A DNA stretch of 10,898 nucleotides from Cerioporus squamosus (Eukaryota > Basidiomycota > Agaricomycetes > Polyporales > Polyporaceae), in contig JABYQS010000936.1 of NCBI GenBank assembly GCA_022592435.1, positions 1 to 10,898 on the forward strand, written 5' to 3'. Shown here piece by piece: positions 1 to 9,334 of this stretch (position 1 is the stretch's first letter; each line of letters opens with the position of its first letter). The position numbers and the translations under genes were made by a program. The notes under the pieces were generated by a model. The model ran no database searches and was not told where the DNA came from. It saw only the letters and a program-made list of their open reading frames with translations.

Positions 1-1355
1 GACAGATGGAACATAGCTATGTACAGCTGTTTGCAGAAGTCGTGTCCGCCCAACTCCGACTGACGCGCAGACACTTTTGACGCGGGAAATTCAAGAAATA
101 CCGGAAATCCGTCCGCTGCTCAACGACACCAGTAGACACATGCTACAACATCCCATCATGCCATAGTATGCATCCCCGGCCTGCGCCAACTTTTCTGAGT
201 CCTTGCGTACTCGGAATGCGGAGATAGCAATGCCAGGTCACTACTCATCCGCAGGTCCATTTAGGACGTTTCTAACCCCTCCCACTGTACCAAACTTACA
301 CATGACAGGCTATATACCATAGAAATATGTTGAGATGATTTCAAAGGTGCTGCAAAAGCTCTCGATGTGTGAGGATGGAGAATGTCTACAGCCCTGGGGT
401 CGATAGTAAGCGCCCATAAACGACAGCGCGATACTCTGTCAAGTCCCCGGTTTTCCTCATCGTAACGCTTCGTAAATGCTCGTATGGGGCTGTACACGCC
501 TCGCATAGTCGCCTCAGGCAGAGAGGACATGCGAACAAGTCGTTCAGATATATTGAATTTCTGAATTTTCCGTGCACAAACGCGTGCTGTGCAACCAGCG
601 TCTGGCCACGACCTCTGCAAACAGCTGTAACGATATCACGACACGCGAAGGAGACGAATCTGGCAAGGGAGACGCTCATAATGCCGATATCGCCTCATGG
701 CATTTCCTCTCTTGCCTCCAACTCTGCATCCCTCATGATATGGTCGACCGAATCTGAGCTATGAAGAATAATGGTACCGGAGACCAAACTTTGGGTGCGG
801 ATACAATTAATGCCATTCCGATCTCAGGTGGAGGAGGTACGGCCCGCGGCCAATCTTATTGCCCGCTCCTCCTCAGAAGGGTTGCTCACATCGAGAGGAA
901 ACCTCACAGCCCATGTCCCCAGACATGCACGCCAAGATCCTGAAAGTGGGCCATATTGGCCAACACTCGCCCGCTATTTGGTTTGCGTATCTATTGTGAA
1001 GGGAGACTGACGTGCTAGCCACACCTAAACCGGATGAGCGCATTGTTCGTCCGACTCTACATTCCACCACCTCCTCCTCCTTCTCCGGCCGGCTACGTTT
1101 GGTCATCAGCACTCTTGGTTACCGCTTGACTTGGACGACGGCCTGTCTCTCTTGGGCGGCGTGCATTGGTATCGGGCAGCAAGTACGTCTTCTTTGTCGA
1201 TATCAAGCTCTGGTCTTGGCGGCTGCCTGTTTTCCCCTTGCTCGTCCTCTACTCGACACACCAAACAACACAACGTCGAAGAGCAAATAGAAATCCCACC
1301 ACCTGTGCCTCACACTGACATCCTTGTCCCCAGACCCCTCTAGCTGCCTTGATAG

Positions 1356-1610
1356 CGGCCTCGCGCTGCAGTATCCCTCTCCACCCTCTGTCATTTCCTA
1401 CTGAACGGCCGGCCCTGTAACGACCTCACGGTCAAGTACGGGGCGTACCCATATACCACATTTTCTGCGGATGGCACGTCGCTGCATAAGGACGAGTACC
1501 GTGGAGACGTGCCCGGGATCACCTTGGAACGGCCGTTGTCCTGGAAAGTCCGCAAGGACGACCAAGGGGCACGGTCTAGATCACTCTCCGGTTCCCCTGG
1601 TTTATGCTGA
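1356..1610 (+). other. Orphan coding-like open segment, no start codon, function unknown
   Basis: This frame opens after a TAG at 1353-1355 and closes at TGA 1608-1610 (84 codons). It has no useful ATG. Its middle (about 1400-1560) has the codon use of the real genes here, with mostly C or G at third positions. It encodes a natural-looking mix of residues, including NGRPCNDLTVKYGAYPY and HKDEYRGDVPGITLERP. A possible splice acceptor, CTGCAG, lies at about 1366-1371. It could be one exon of a decayed or unrecognised gene, or a chance open frame. I do not recognise the family. Confidence 0.25.
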
Positions 1611-1983
1611 TCCTGTATGGATCCAGTCGCTAACACCCCTCGGTGTCGTGCTGCATGCGTCCATAGACGCTTATACCAGCCTGTATGGCATGTTGTCGCG
1701 TACTGACTTGTACAGCTTGTACAGGCGGCCGGGCATAGGTGCGTATACCCGAGGGAGGGCAAAGTGCGAGCTCTAGAGCTTTACAGTCCGTCCTGGTGCA
1801 CACCTTTACGCGGTCCTCGGGATAAGTACCTCAGACGAGGGAAACCAACATGCACCTAAGTTTCTCTCCATACGTGGAGTTGACTGGAACATGTAAAATA
1901 TGTCTGTTTTGTGGGTGCGAAGAAGGCGGCAAGATACTGGACTGAAGAGGGGTGCGAGCGAACGCGCAAGTCGTGAACCCTTC

Positions 1984-2066
1984 CGCGATTCGCGAAGTTG
2001 GCGGGCAGAGGGAGGAGACACGGTCAGGTGACTGGACGCGAGACGCGAACTTGAACCACCACGTGG
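1984..2066 (+). promoter_or_regulatory. Putative promoter motif cluster of the Polo-like kinase gene
   Basis: Four motifs lie 130-215 bases before the kinase ATG: an inverted repeat CGCGA-T-TCGCG at 1984-1994, TTGGCGGG at 1998-2005, a direct repeat GACGCGA-GACGCGA at 2035-2048, and the palindrome CCACGTGG (an E-box core) at 2059-2066. ACGCG cores are the heart of the MluI cell-cycle box bound by fungal MBF, and TTGGCGGG resembles an E2F site. That would suit a periodically expressed mitotic kinase. The motif calls are by eye, and short GC-rich matches also arise by chance. Confidence 0.35.
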
Positions 2067-2196
2067 CTTACATAAGCGGGGGCATGCCTGAACCACGCCG
2101 GCGACTAAAGGGGACTCTGACACTGTTTGCTTCCGTCGACGACACTCAAGACTCCCTCAAGACCGCCCCCGACATCGACGGCGTTAGGCCTACACG

Positions 2197-5100
2197 ATGT
2201 CCGCCCCCTACTACACCACCATGCCTGCGCCGCCCCGCCGACACCCCCTCGCTGCCGCCGCCAACCATTACGCCGTGAACCAGGTCCCGGCTCCCCGTCA
2301 CGCCCAGCTGCCCCCGCCCCGGGAACGCCGCCCACCAAGCACCACCGCCAGCACCAGCAGCCACTGCAACAGCACCAGCATCACCAGCAACACCCGCAGC
2401 AACAGGAGCAGAAGCAGCCCGCGTCGCCTCCTCTGCCCAGGCAGAATGCGAAGGTCACGCCCCCGTCTCCCCCGAGAATTATTGCAGACAAGGACCGCGC
2501 TCTGGAGTACTTGCGTGTAGGCATGCTCGGCGAGGTATGTGCCCACCACTTCTCCCTCTCTCTGTGCACTCGTGAACCGTTGCATTGTTCTGCGGTTGTC
2601 GGGATCTGCGGGCATTCGGCGCTTCATGTCCGAAACACATAACGGTCGGCTACTTGTTGCTACGGCAGGTCAGGGAAGTTCCGATGCAGGCTCACAAACA
2701 ATTGTCGAGCCAATCTCTCTTGCGTATCGCGATGACTAGCCCGCGGATACCCGTGTTATGTCGTTCTTTTCGTGCTGTCTCCGCAGTGTTGACATTGACC
2801 CCATTGCGTCTAGGGTGGCTTCGCGCGTGTGTACGAGGTCAAAGATGCGCGCGGCAACAGAGCCGCTTGTAAGGTAGTTACGAAATCCTCCCTCAAAACG
2901 AAGAAAGCGAAGACAAAAGTGCGTTCAGCACGGTCATCGTCCGTGCGTATGGTTGCTGACTTCGCCGGGTGTAGCTTTACGCAGAAATCAAGATCCACAA
3001 GTCGCTCGAACACCCCAACATCGTTCAGTTCCAGGACTGCTTCGAGGACGAGGAGAACGTGTACATGACCCTCGAGCTCTGCCACAATGGCTCCCTCATG
3101 GACATGCTCCGCCGACGTCGGCGCTTTACTGAGCCTGAGGCCCGCTTCTTCATGGTCCAGCTCATCGGCGCATGTCACTATATGCACACCCACCAGGTCA
3201 TCCACCGTGACCTCAAGCTTGGCAATATCTTCCTTGACCAGAACATGAACGTCAAGGTCGGTGACTTTGGGCTCGCCGCTCTTATCGAGACCCCCGGGGA
3301 GCGCAAGAAGACCATCTGTGGGACTCCCAACTATATTGCCCCGGAGGTTCTGTTTGACAACGTCAACGGTCACAGCTTCGAGGTCGACACGTGGTCGATA
3401 GGTGTCATCTTGTACACGCTGGTCGTTGGTCGTCCTCCCTTCCAGACCAAGGATGTCAAAGCGATATACAAGTGAGTCGACTTCGCACCCGCAAGTTCTT
3501 GCCATTCATCTCATTTTTAGGCGTATTCATGACAATGACTACGAGTTCCCGGCGGACCGTGCCGTCTCCACGCCCATGAAGGAGTTGATACAGTCAATCC
3601 TGACTCCCGACCCTTCGCAGCGTCCAACTCTCCATGATATTGTGGACCATCCCTGGTTCACCGCAGGCACCGTTCCTTCCTACATCCCCATATCCGCACA
3701 TGACGCACCGCCCGACTTCCGCCACGTCGCGCGCCACATGTCTGAGGCCAACCTTGCCCGTCTGCGTAGATATGCCTTGCTCGACGAGGACCAGATGACC
3801 AGCATTGCTGTGCCAAGCGCGCCCCAGCCTAGCATTCCCAACAGCAAGTCTCGGACCAGCAGTCTCGCCCAGCAGGAGAAGGAGTTCCAGAAGGCTGTCC
3901 AGCCTGGAAGTCCCATCTCCGCCCTCCTCAGCTCAGCGCGCCAGCCTCTCATGGTCGCGCCGCCTGCCAATGCAGCTTCGCGGAACGAGGGGCCTCTCAT
4001 GCGCAAACTTCAGGCTGCCAAGGAGGCCGCCCGGTCGCCTGGTCGTCACCACGTCCCGCGCGGCCTCCAGGGCATCGTCGAGGAGCGCGAAGACGAGTAT
4101 GGTGCGAGGGTGGAGGAGCTGCGGCGGAAGGAGCTCGAGAGCCAGAAGGCGCGCATCGTCGCGCAGATGGTGCCTGCAGCAGGCAGTGCGCCAGGCTCTG
4201 TGTTTGGCGGCGACGACCCAGAGCACGACGCCGAGAACGTGCCGCCCGCTCGTACCCGGGACGCGGCTCTCTTGCTCAAGGAGAGGGAGCGTCTCAGGAA
4301 GGAGAAGGAAAGGGAGAAGGAGAGGGAGAAGGCAAAGGAGCGCGACGCGCAGGAGATGCCTCCGCCGGCGGGCCTCCCGCTTCGCCCCAACAGCTTCGAT
4401 GTCGCTGCGCAGACTCTCATTGCCGCGTTCGATGCGAAGAATGAGGGGAGGCTGTTCAGGGACCCCAGGGAGGACGCGAACCTTCCGGCTCCGAAGGTGT
4501 TCATCGTGTCTTGGGTCGACTACTGCAACAAGTACGGCATGGGGTACGCGTTGACTGACGGTTCGGTTGGCGTGCACTTCAACGACAGTACGAGCATCAT
4601 CTTGTCCCCTGACAAACAGTACGTTCCTTACCTTATGAGACAACAAAGTAGTTGCTGACCGTCTTTCCGCGATGTTCACAGCCACTTTGACTACATCTCG
4701 TCGAGGAGAGGTGGCGCGGTCTACTTGCGGAAGAACTACACGGTGGCCGAGTACCCGGAGGAGCTCAAGAGCAAGGTATACCTCCTCAAGCACTTCGAGC
4801 GGTACATTATGGACCGGCTGTACGGCGACCACGGATACATCTACGACGACATCGAGCGGACCAAGGGCATGGACTTTGTCCAGAAGTACCTCCGCATGAA
4901 GCAGGTCATCGTCTTCAAGATGAGCCACGACGTGCTCCAGTTCAACTTCTACGACCACTCGAAGCTCATCCTCTCCTCGCAAGGACTGCACATCACGCAC
5001 ATCGACAAGAGCTACACCCTCACGCGCTACACGCTCGCGGAGGTCATGGCGACCGCCCTCCAGCCACCCCACCCGGACCCCGAGCAGGCGCGGTTCAACC

Positions 5101-5267
5101 AGCGCCTCCTGGCTAAGCTGCAGTATGCCAAAGAGGTCTTGACCAGCATCCGGAATGCTAGTCAGCAGAACGGGACGAGCGAGGCGGGCGAGAGCGATGC
5201 GCCCGCGCCTGCCCCTGGTCATGCGCGATCTATTGCGTCTCGCTCGTCCAAGGCGTCTCTCCGGTAG
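2197..5267 (+). CDS. CDC5: Polo-like kinase (Cdc5/Plo1/Plk1 type), five exons
   Basis: This is a mitotic serine/threonine kinase that acts at spindle poles, kinetochores and the division site. Exons are 2197-2534, 2814-2918, 2975-3471, 3521-4618 and 4682-5267, giving about 874 residues if one base is restored in exon 1. The kinase domain spans about 105-360: glycine loop GEGGFARV, Lys133, HRDLK with Asp227, DFG with Asp245, and activation-loop Thr261 in [10 protein letters not shown] followed by APE. A charged linker (361-639) precedes polo box 1 (from 640, with Trp645 in [13 protein letters not shown]) and polo box 2 (about 750-825). His772 and Lys774 in DHSKLIL match the phosphopeptide pincer residues His538/Lys540 of human PLK1. 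The protein is longer than human PLK1 (603) because of the N-terminus and linker. Residues 15-23 form a destruction box. The one oddity is a frame break between about 2284 and 2340. Start chosen: ATG 2197, whose frame carries the destruction box. Confidence 0.95.
2340..2425 (+). repeat. Imperfect CAG/CAC tract encoding a His/Gln-rich stretch
   Basis: The bases are dominated by CAG, CAA, CAC and CAT codons. In the kinase frame they encode a run beginning [17 protein letters not shown] and ending near EQKQ, about 28 residues long. It sits in the disordered N-terminus, just before the proline-rich stretch that leads into the kinase domain. Such tracts vary in length by replication slippage. The frame break in this exon lies just upstream of the tract, not within it. 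Confidence 0.8.
2535..2813 (+). other. Intron 1 of the Polo-like kinase gene (unusually long)
   Basis: The donor GTATGT follows the codons for GMLGE, and the acceptor TAG precedes GGT GGC TTC, so the intron falls inside the glycine-rich loop in phase 0. TTGAC-type branch sites lie about 25 bases before the acceptor. The length is 279 nt, against 49, 56 and 63 nt for the other three introns. Reading through it in the upstream frame meets a stop at 2640-2642. I see no coding exon or structured RNA inside. Confidence 0.85.
4278..4345 (+). repeat. GAGAAG-type purine repeat encoding a charged helix in the kinase linker
   Basis: AAGGAG, AGGGAG and GAGAAG units repeat here and encode alternating Lys/Arg and Glu, for example [19 protein letters not shown] runs from about residue 567 to 590. 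The segment is probably a single charged alpha helix or coiled coil in the linker between the kinase domain and polo box 1. An earlier Glu/Arg-rich segment at about residues 501-530 ([15 protein letters not shown]) may also be helical. The frame is intact through the repeat. Confidence 0.7.
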
Positions 5268-6003
5268 TCACCAGTAGGCGGCGGCGTGTTGCGTATGGGA
5301 GAGCTGCGGCATAGGTCGTACATCCTCTTCCATCTCCGTGGAGTCACGCTCTCGAGTCTGGAGTCTTCACTGTCTGTCTGTCACGGAACTCTCAAGAGGC
5401 GCGGGCGGCAATAGGTCGTCCGTGTCGGACTTGTGTCTCGATCTCGGTCCCTGGTCTGGGGTCTCTCCCTTGTGCTCGGCCATCTCCCCAAGAAGTATAA
5501 TTTCAGTCTGTTACAGATACCCCCTCACGGTACGGTACGCGTATACGGCACATTCCATCATTTCATCATCTCCAAACACCTCCTCGCAATGAACTATCAC
5601 GATCGTCTGTCTACACGTCTGCATCTCCACGTACTTATATATCCTCTCGCGGTTGGATCTAGTCCGGCTGCGGTCATCCCGGTTCCTTATCCTTTCCAGC
5701 TACACGCCATATGCCTGGTCATGGTCTCGTCTGCAACTCATCATTATTGTACATGTCGCACTTCAACTGGCCTATCACGATCACGAATTCAATACGTCAA
5801 CATTCCGGATGTCTATCCACTTCTTTGTGTCTCGCCCGGTGCGAGCAAACTCGGATCTGCTAGACTACATTCTACGGTATGTAAGTCATGGGTCTTTAAG
5901 TATCCCTCTCATGAGTGCAGACGCGGAGGCATCGATCAAGTCGTCAGCGGAGGCACCTCGACGCCCCGTACCTCCTTCTCCTTCTCATCGTATGTCACTG
6001 ACT
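5268..6003. other. Gene-free gap between two convergent genes
   Basis: The stretch lies between the stop of the kinase gene (+) and the stop of the UNC93-like gene (-), so it should hold both 3' ends. Open frames here (for example 5433-6020 and 5653-6138 on the plus strand) are low-complexity, lack domains, and run into the transporter's last exon in antisense. The A/T-richer GAAGTATAATTTC at about 5493-5505 might serve 3' processing of the kinase transcript, but I cannot confirm a poly(A) site. Confidence 0.55.
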
Positions 6004-7963
6004 CTAACTCCGATTTGTAAGGGCTCCGCTCTGTGCGAGTTCGTCCTCGCTAGGGTTCGTCACGTTCCATGCAACGTACAGAAGCCCGGGTGCAGCGGCG
6101 AGGAAGCACGCGACGTTGGCCCAGAGGCTGACCCTTGAGCGGTACGTCGACCGCACCAAGGACGAAAGCGATGACTGTTCCGACGCTCCCGACGCCGTTC
6201 CTAGAAAACAACCATAAGTCAATCAGACCAAGGCGCCCTGGCAAGGGACAGGTCGACGTACACAAGGCCCGCCGTAAGAAGTGAGGCGGTTGGACGTACC
6301 GCGGTGAAGGAGCCGATGAGGGTGGTAGATGAGCAGCACGTTGGAGTTCTCCAGGAGGCCGTAGAGGATGAACAGGACGAGGCTCTTGCCGAACACGGGC
6401 TGCGTCAGTCGATCACGTCGTCCGCGGGACGCTTGTCGTATGCATACTGCACCCCGACGCCGAAGAACCAGACAGCGAGGGAGTAGACGACGAGGACGAT
6501 GGACGCTGCGCGGGCCTTTTGCCTGCGGGGTCCAGCGCGTGGCGTCGAAGAAGAGGCCAGTCAGAGCGCCTCCGATGGCGGGACCGACTGTGGAAGCTGA
6601 GTGAGATGATGGCCAGCGACGAGATAGACACGCAGTCTTACTGAGGTAGAAAGGAAGCTCATAAGAGCCCGGGCGCGGACGGAGTGGTAGGCTGCGTTGA
6701 AGCCCCACATGTAGCTCAGGTCAAATTGCTGGATGCTCAAGTGTCAACATCTTGACGGTGTTTGAGGTGACAAGAGGTACTCACGTAGTAGAAGAGGTAA
6801 GGCAGCAAAACCAAGATACGCTTGTCGGACAAGCACGACCACCAGCTCCGAGCCTCTTGCTTCCAGATCGCAAATGGCTGGATCTTGACGGTGAGTACCG
6901 TCAGTGCGGGCGGACCTTGTCGGGCGGGGACACAAAGAACGCAGCGGAAGAGCAAGACACATGATGGCAATGAATGCAAAGTACGTCGCTGGCGGAGATG
7001 GTTATCAGTGCAAGGAAACCCGGCGGAGAAGATGTGAGCCGTACCGTCCGAGACGTGACCACGCGTATTACCCTCCGCGTTGAGCGCGAGAGAGAGATGA
7101 TACCCCGAGAGAACCACCGAATATGCTGAAAGTAGAACTTCATGGAGACTGTTTGAGGCATGTAAGTGAGAGCTGAAGCTGCGCGCCCGACATCAAGGCT
7201 TACTGGCTTTTCCCTTGTGATGCTCTTGCGGGTCTGGAAACGAGCTTGTGAGTGCAGAGACCGACAAGGAACCGGGAGGGACTCACAGCCCAGGAAGATG
7301 GCGCTGGATGCCGTCCAGAGCAATGAAGGCACTGAGGCCAAGCAGCACTGAACCGAAGATCACGAACCAGCTAGACAACGTATGTTGGGTGAGTAGGGGC
7401 GAACACGCGGAGACGTCGAACTCACTTGTTCCCCGTATGTAGGTTGACGTAGAAAGAAGCAGCTATGCACAGCGTCCGAACAATTGAGTCCAGGTTTCTA
7501 CACCTATCAGCGTGGCTTCGACATACCGTACGGCGAATAACCGATCGTGCCGATGATGAACGACGTTCTAACGCCAAGATAGTTGACCAGCGGTCCAGCA
7601 ACGAAGGCCCCAACCTGGCGCAAGTAAACTGAGCCTCAGTAGTGACGGAAACATGATATGGGTGGACGTACCGCCAAGACCCCGAAGACTATTGCATTGG
7701 CTGCATACTGACGGTCGCGTCGACCTGACCAGCTATAAGAATACATCGCATGTCAATCGTCAGCATGATAGAAAGAGGAAGCCATCGCACCTGCTCCCAG
7801 GCCATTCAAGGCACCGAACGCGCCGGGCAAGCAGAAAGCAGCCCATGCGACGATGATGCACGAGAAGACTGCGGCAGCCCAGGACAACGCGGATCAGCGA
7901 AAGTCGCACAACGATGTTCGAATGTCATGCGTACAAGGTGACGGTAGATGTCCGAGAATGCAT
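6004..7963 (-). pseudogene. UNC93-like (DUF895) major-facilitator transporter, frame-disrupted
   Basis: Recognised piecewise as a fungal UNC93-like membrane transporter of unknown substrate. Exons from the N-terminal side: 7868-7791 (VFSCIIVAWAAFCLPG, ALNGLGA), 7732-7672 (AGQVDATVS, NAANAIVFGVLA), 7614-7527 (GPLVNYLGVRTSFIIG), 7462-7426, 7370-7287 (WFVIFGSVLLGLSA), 7233-7204 (YPQEHHKGKA), 7148-7045 (SLALNAEGNTRGHVSD), 6988-6785 (TYFAFIAIMCLALPL, KRILVLLPYLFYY), 6728-6642 (YMWGFNAAYHSVRARAL), 6596-6300 (GPAIGGALTGLFFDA, FGKSLVLFILYGLLENSN) and 6200-6004 (NGVGSVGTVIAFVLGA, SLWANVACFLAAAPG, stop). A first exon from ATG 7963-7961 to 7935 is only tentative. Introns are 45-66 nt, except 99 nt before the last exon. 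Coding totals about 430 codons, normal for the family. The reading frame breaks about twelve times, so as written no functional protein can be made. The alternative is an error-rich assembly of a working gene. Confidence 0.78.
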
Positions 7964-9334
7964 CTTTGCAGCGTCCGACGTGCAGCTTCGGGGCTCGAGC
8001 ACAGCTCTCGAACCAAAGCCGCGGGGAAGAAAAAGGATCTCGAAGCCGACAGTCGCATAGCGCCACGGCACTAGTGTGTTGCGCGCTCTCTGAGTCGAAT
8101 TGGGTCAATAAGAGCACTGAACCCGTAGTGAGATGGAATGGAAGGCTTGGACAAGCGGATTACGAGTACTGCGGCCCAAAGCACGCAACGGGCGATTAAG
8201 GCATCTACATGAACGCTGTCGGTCATATGGCAGCGATGAAGACAAAATGTGATCGGTACCTAGGCGCAAGCAGCGATAGTGCTCGGCAGAGGTGCGTGGA
8301 TGGCAAATGTGGACGAGCCCGGAGGGAAGTGTAACGCTTCAGGATTGACTTGATCCCGAAGGCAGACGCCTTGAGGCTGCTAGTCACGGATAGAACGTTA
8401 TGTACCCAAGCGTGATCCCAATCGTGTGCGTATACACAGCGCGGGAGTCCTTGCTATCCTCGCAACAGTGCAACACGGCCCTGAACGAGCAGCGCGGATT
8501 GAAGCACACTTCTGCGGCTACCCGTCAGGACATCATGTTCGTGACGAATTGCAAGGATGAATTCGACCCCCTACGCTGGTTGAGTCACGTCAGCGCAAGG
8601 ATGGCGCACTTGCACTAGACTCGGAGGCGGCAGAGGGCCGTCGGCTGAGTGAGATAGGTTCACCGAGCTATGAACTGCGAGAGATGTAAGCAGAGCGAAC
8701 GTCGGACGGTCAAAGAAGGTAGATCCCGGCTTACCATTGAAACCGACGCCCAAGTACTCAGGCACCGAAAAGCCCGGACAGCCACTAAGCACAAAGCACG
8801 CAAGAACTTAGGGACCCAGACGAGCGATCGTACCAACGAATCTGCGGCTGCAGTGGCACCATCGAGTCATTCACGGTCCCCGCCGCGAGCAACTATGGAG
8901 TCAATATAGTGGGCCGCATAAGGTACACATACGCAGAGGTGATTGGAGGGGAGCAACCACGCTTCGAAGTTCGACAGCTATGAATGAAGGACATGGGCGA
9001 GAAAGAGTAGGAGCCTAGACTTGTTCTTGGTGACTCCAGCACTGCCACTAGACCGGACCGTGGTCGCGTCGAGGAAGTCAATGTGGTCTTCGCGGATGAT
9101 AATTGCGTGCTTTATACGATTGCAGCCGTTCGGCCACTAGTGAACCTTCCGCGATGCTCGAGTCGAGAGTACTTCGAGAATATGTACCTGATCTCGTACG
9201 CAAATTACGGCACTGTGAGTACGGGTACTACAGGTGATAAGGCAGTTGGACTTCAAAAGGCGAGATAGAGTTAGACGACGTGACACTCACCGACACTTAC
9301 TCCAAGTCGCCGTCGTCCACTTGGTTCGTACAGC
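7964..9334. other. Intergenic region with faint coding debris
   Basis: This stretch separates the divergent transporter (-) and monooxygenase (+) genes and should hold both promoters. No frame has a recognisable domain. On the minus strand two pieces look coding-like and are discussed separately: an open segment at 8978-9136, and a piece ending in a well-formed splice donor at 8734 (possible 60-nt intron 8734 to 8675). I see no TATA box or clear operator that I would defend. Confidence 0.5.
8978..9136 (-). other. Orphan coding-like open segment, function unknown
   Basis: The frame runs from just after a TAG (9139-9137) to a TAG at 8980-8978, 52 codons without a start. Codon use is GC3-rich like the true genes, and the residues are natural-looking, including KHAIIIREDHIDFLDATT and SAGVTKNKSRLLLFLAHVL. 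The order of a polar stretch followed by a hydrophobic helix would suit one exon of a membrane protein. I do not recognise the family. It could be an exon fragment of a decayed gene or chance. Confidence 0.22.

Larger units (their letters stand above)
1..2196. other. Gene-poor region upstream of the Polo-like kinase
   Basis: No open frame here has a recognisable domain, and I could not chain short frames through GT-AG introns into a known protein. The frames beginning with ATG are short and of mixed composition. Two things stand out and are listed separately: a coding-like stretch without a start at 1356-1610, and promoter-like motifs at 1984-2066. The last few hundred bases presumably hold the promoter and 5' leader of the kinase gene. 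I see no clear TATA box. A gene entering from the left edge cannot be excluded, but none is supported. Confidence 0.5.

Noticed and set aside
1707..1724. Tandem 9-base repeat CTTGTACAG twice
   Set aside because: Only two copies and no surrounding structure. Expected by chance or simple duplication.
2810..3505. 231-codon minus-strand frame opposite the kinase domain
   Set aside because: Spans two introns of the kinase gene in antisense and has no family motif.
3805..4554. 249-codon plus-strand frame overlapping kinase exon 4
   Set aside because: Arg/Ser-rich out-of-frame reading of the same exon. The true frame carries conserved Polo kinase sequence.
3933..5222. 429-codon open frame on the minus strand, antisense to the kinase
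   Set aside because: It is the antisense shadow of GC3-rich kinase exons and crosses the 4619-4681 intron. It has Leu/Arg/Val-rich composition without any domain, while the plus strand encodes a textbook linker and polo boxes.
5433..6138. Two overlapping plus-strand frames of 195 and 161 codons after the kinase
   Set aside because: Low-complexity, Ser/Tyr/His-rich, no domain, and they overlap the transporter's last exon in antisense. No sign of splicing.
6223..6708. 161-codon minus-strand frame starting MGLQRSL as a gene of its own
   Set aside because: It reads through an intron (6597-6641) and out-of-frame parts of two transporter exons. Only pieces of it (GPAIGGALTGLFFDA, FGKSLVLFILYG) are real family sequence.
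7806..8117. 103-codon minus-strand frame as the start of the transporter
   Set aside because: Its residues do not resemble the family, and it overlaps the first good transporter exon in the wrong frame. The true 5' end remains unresolved.
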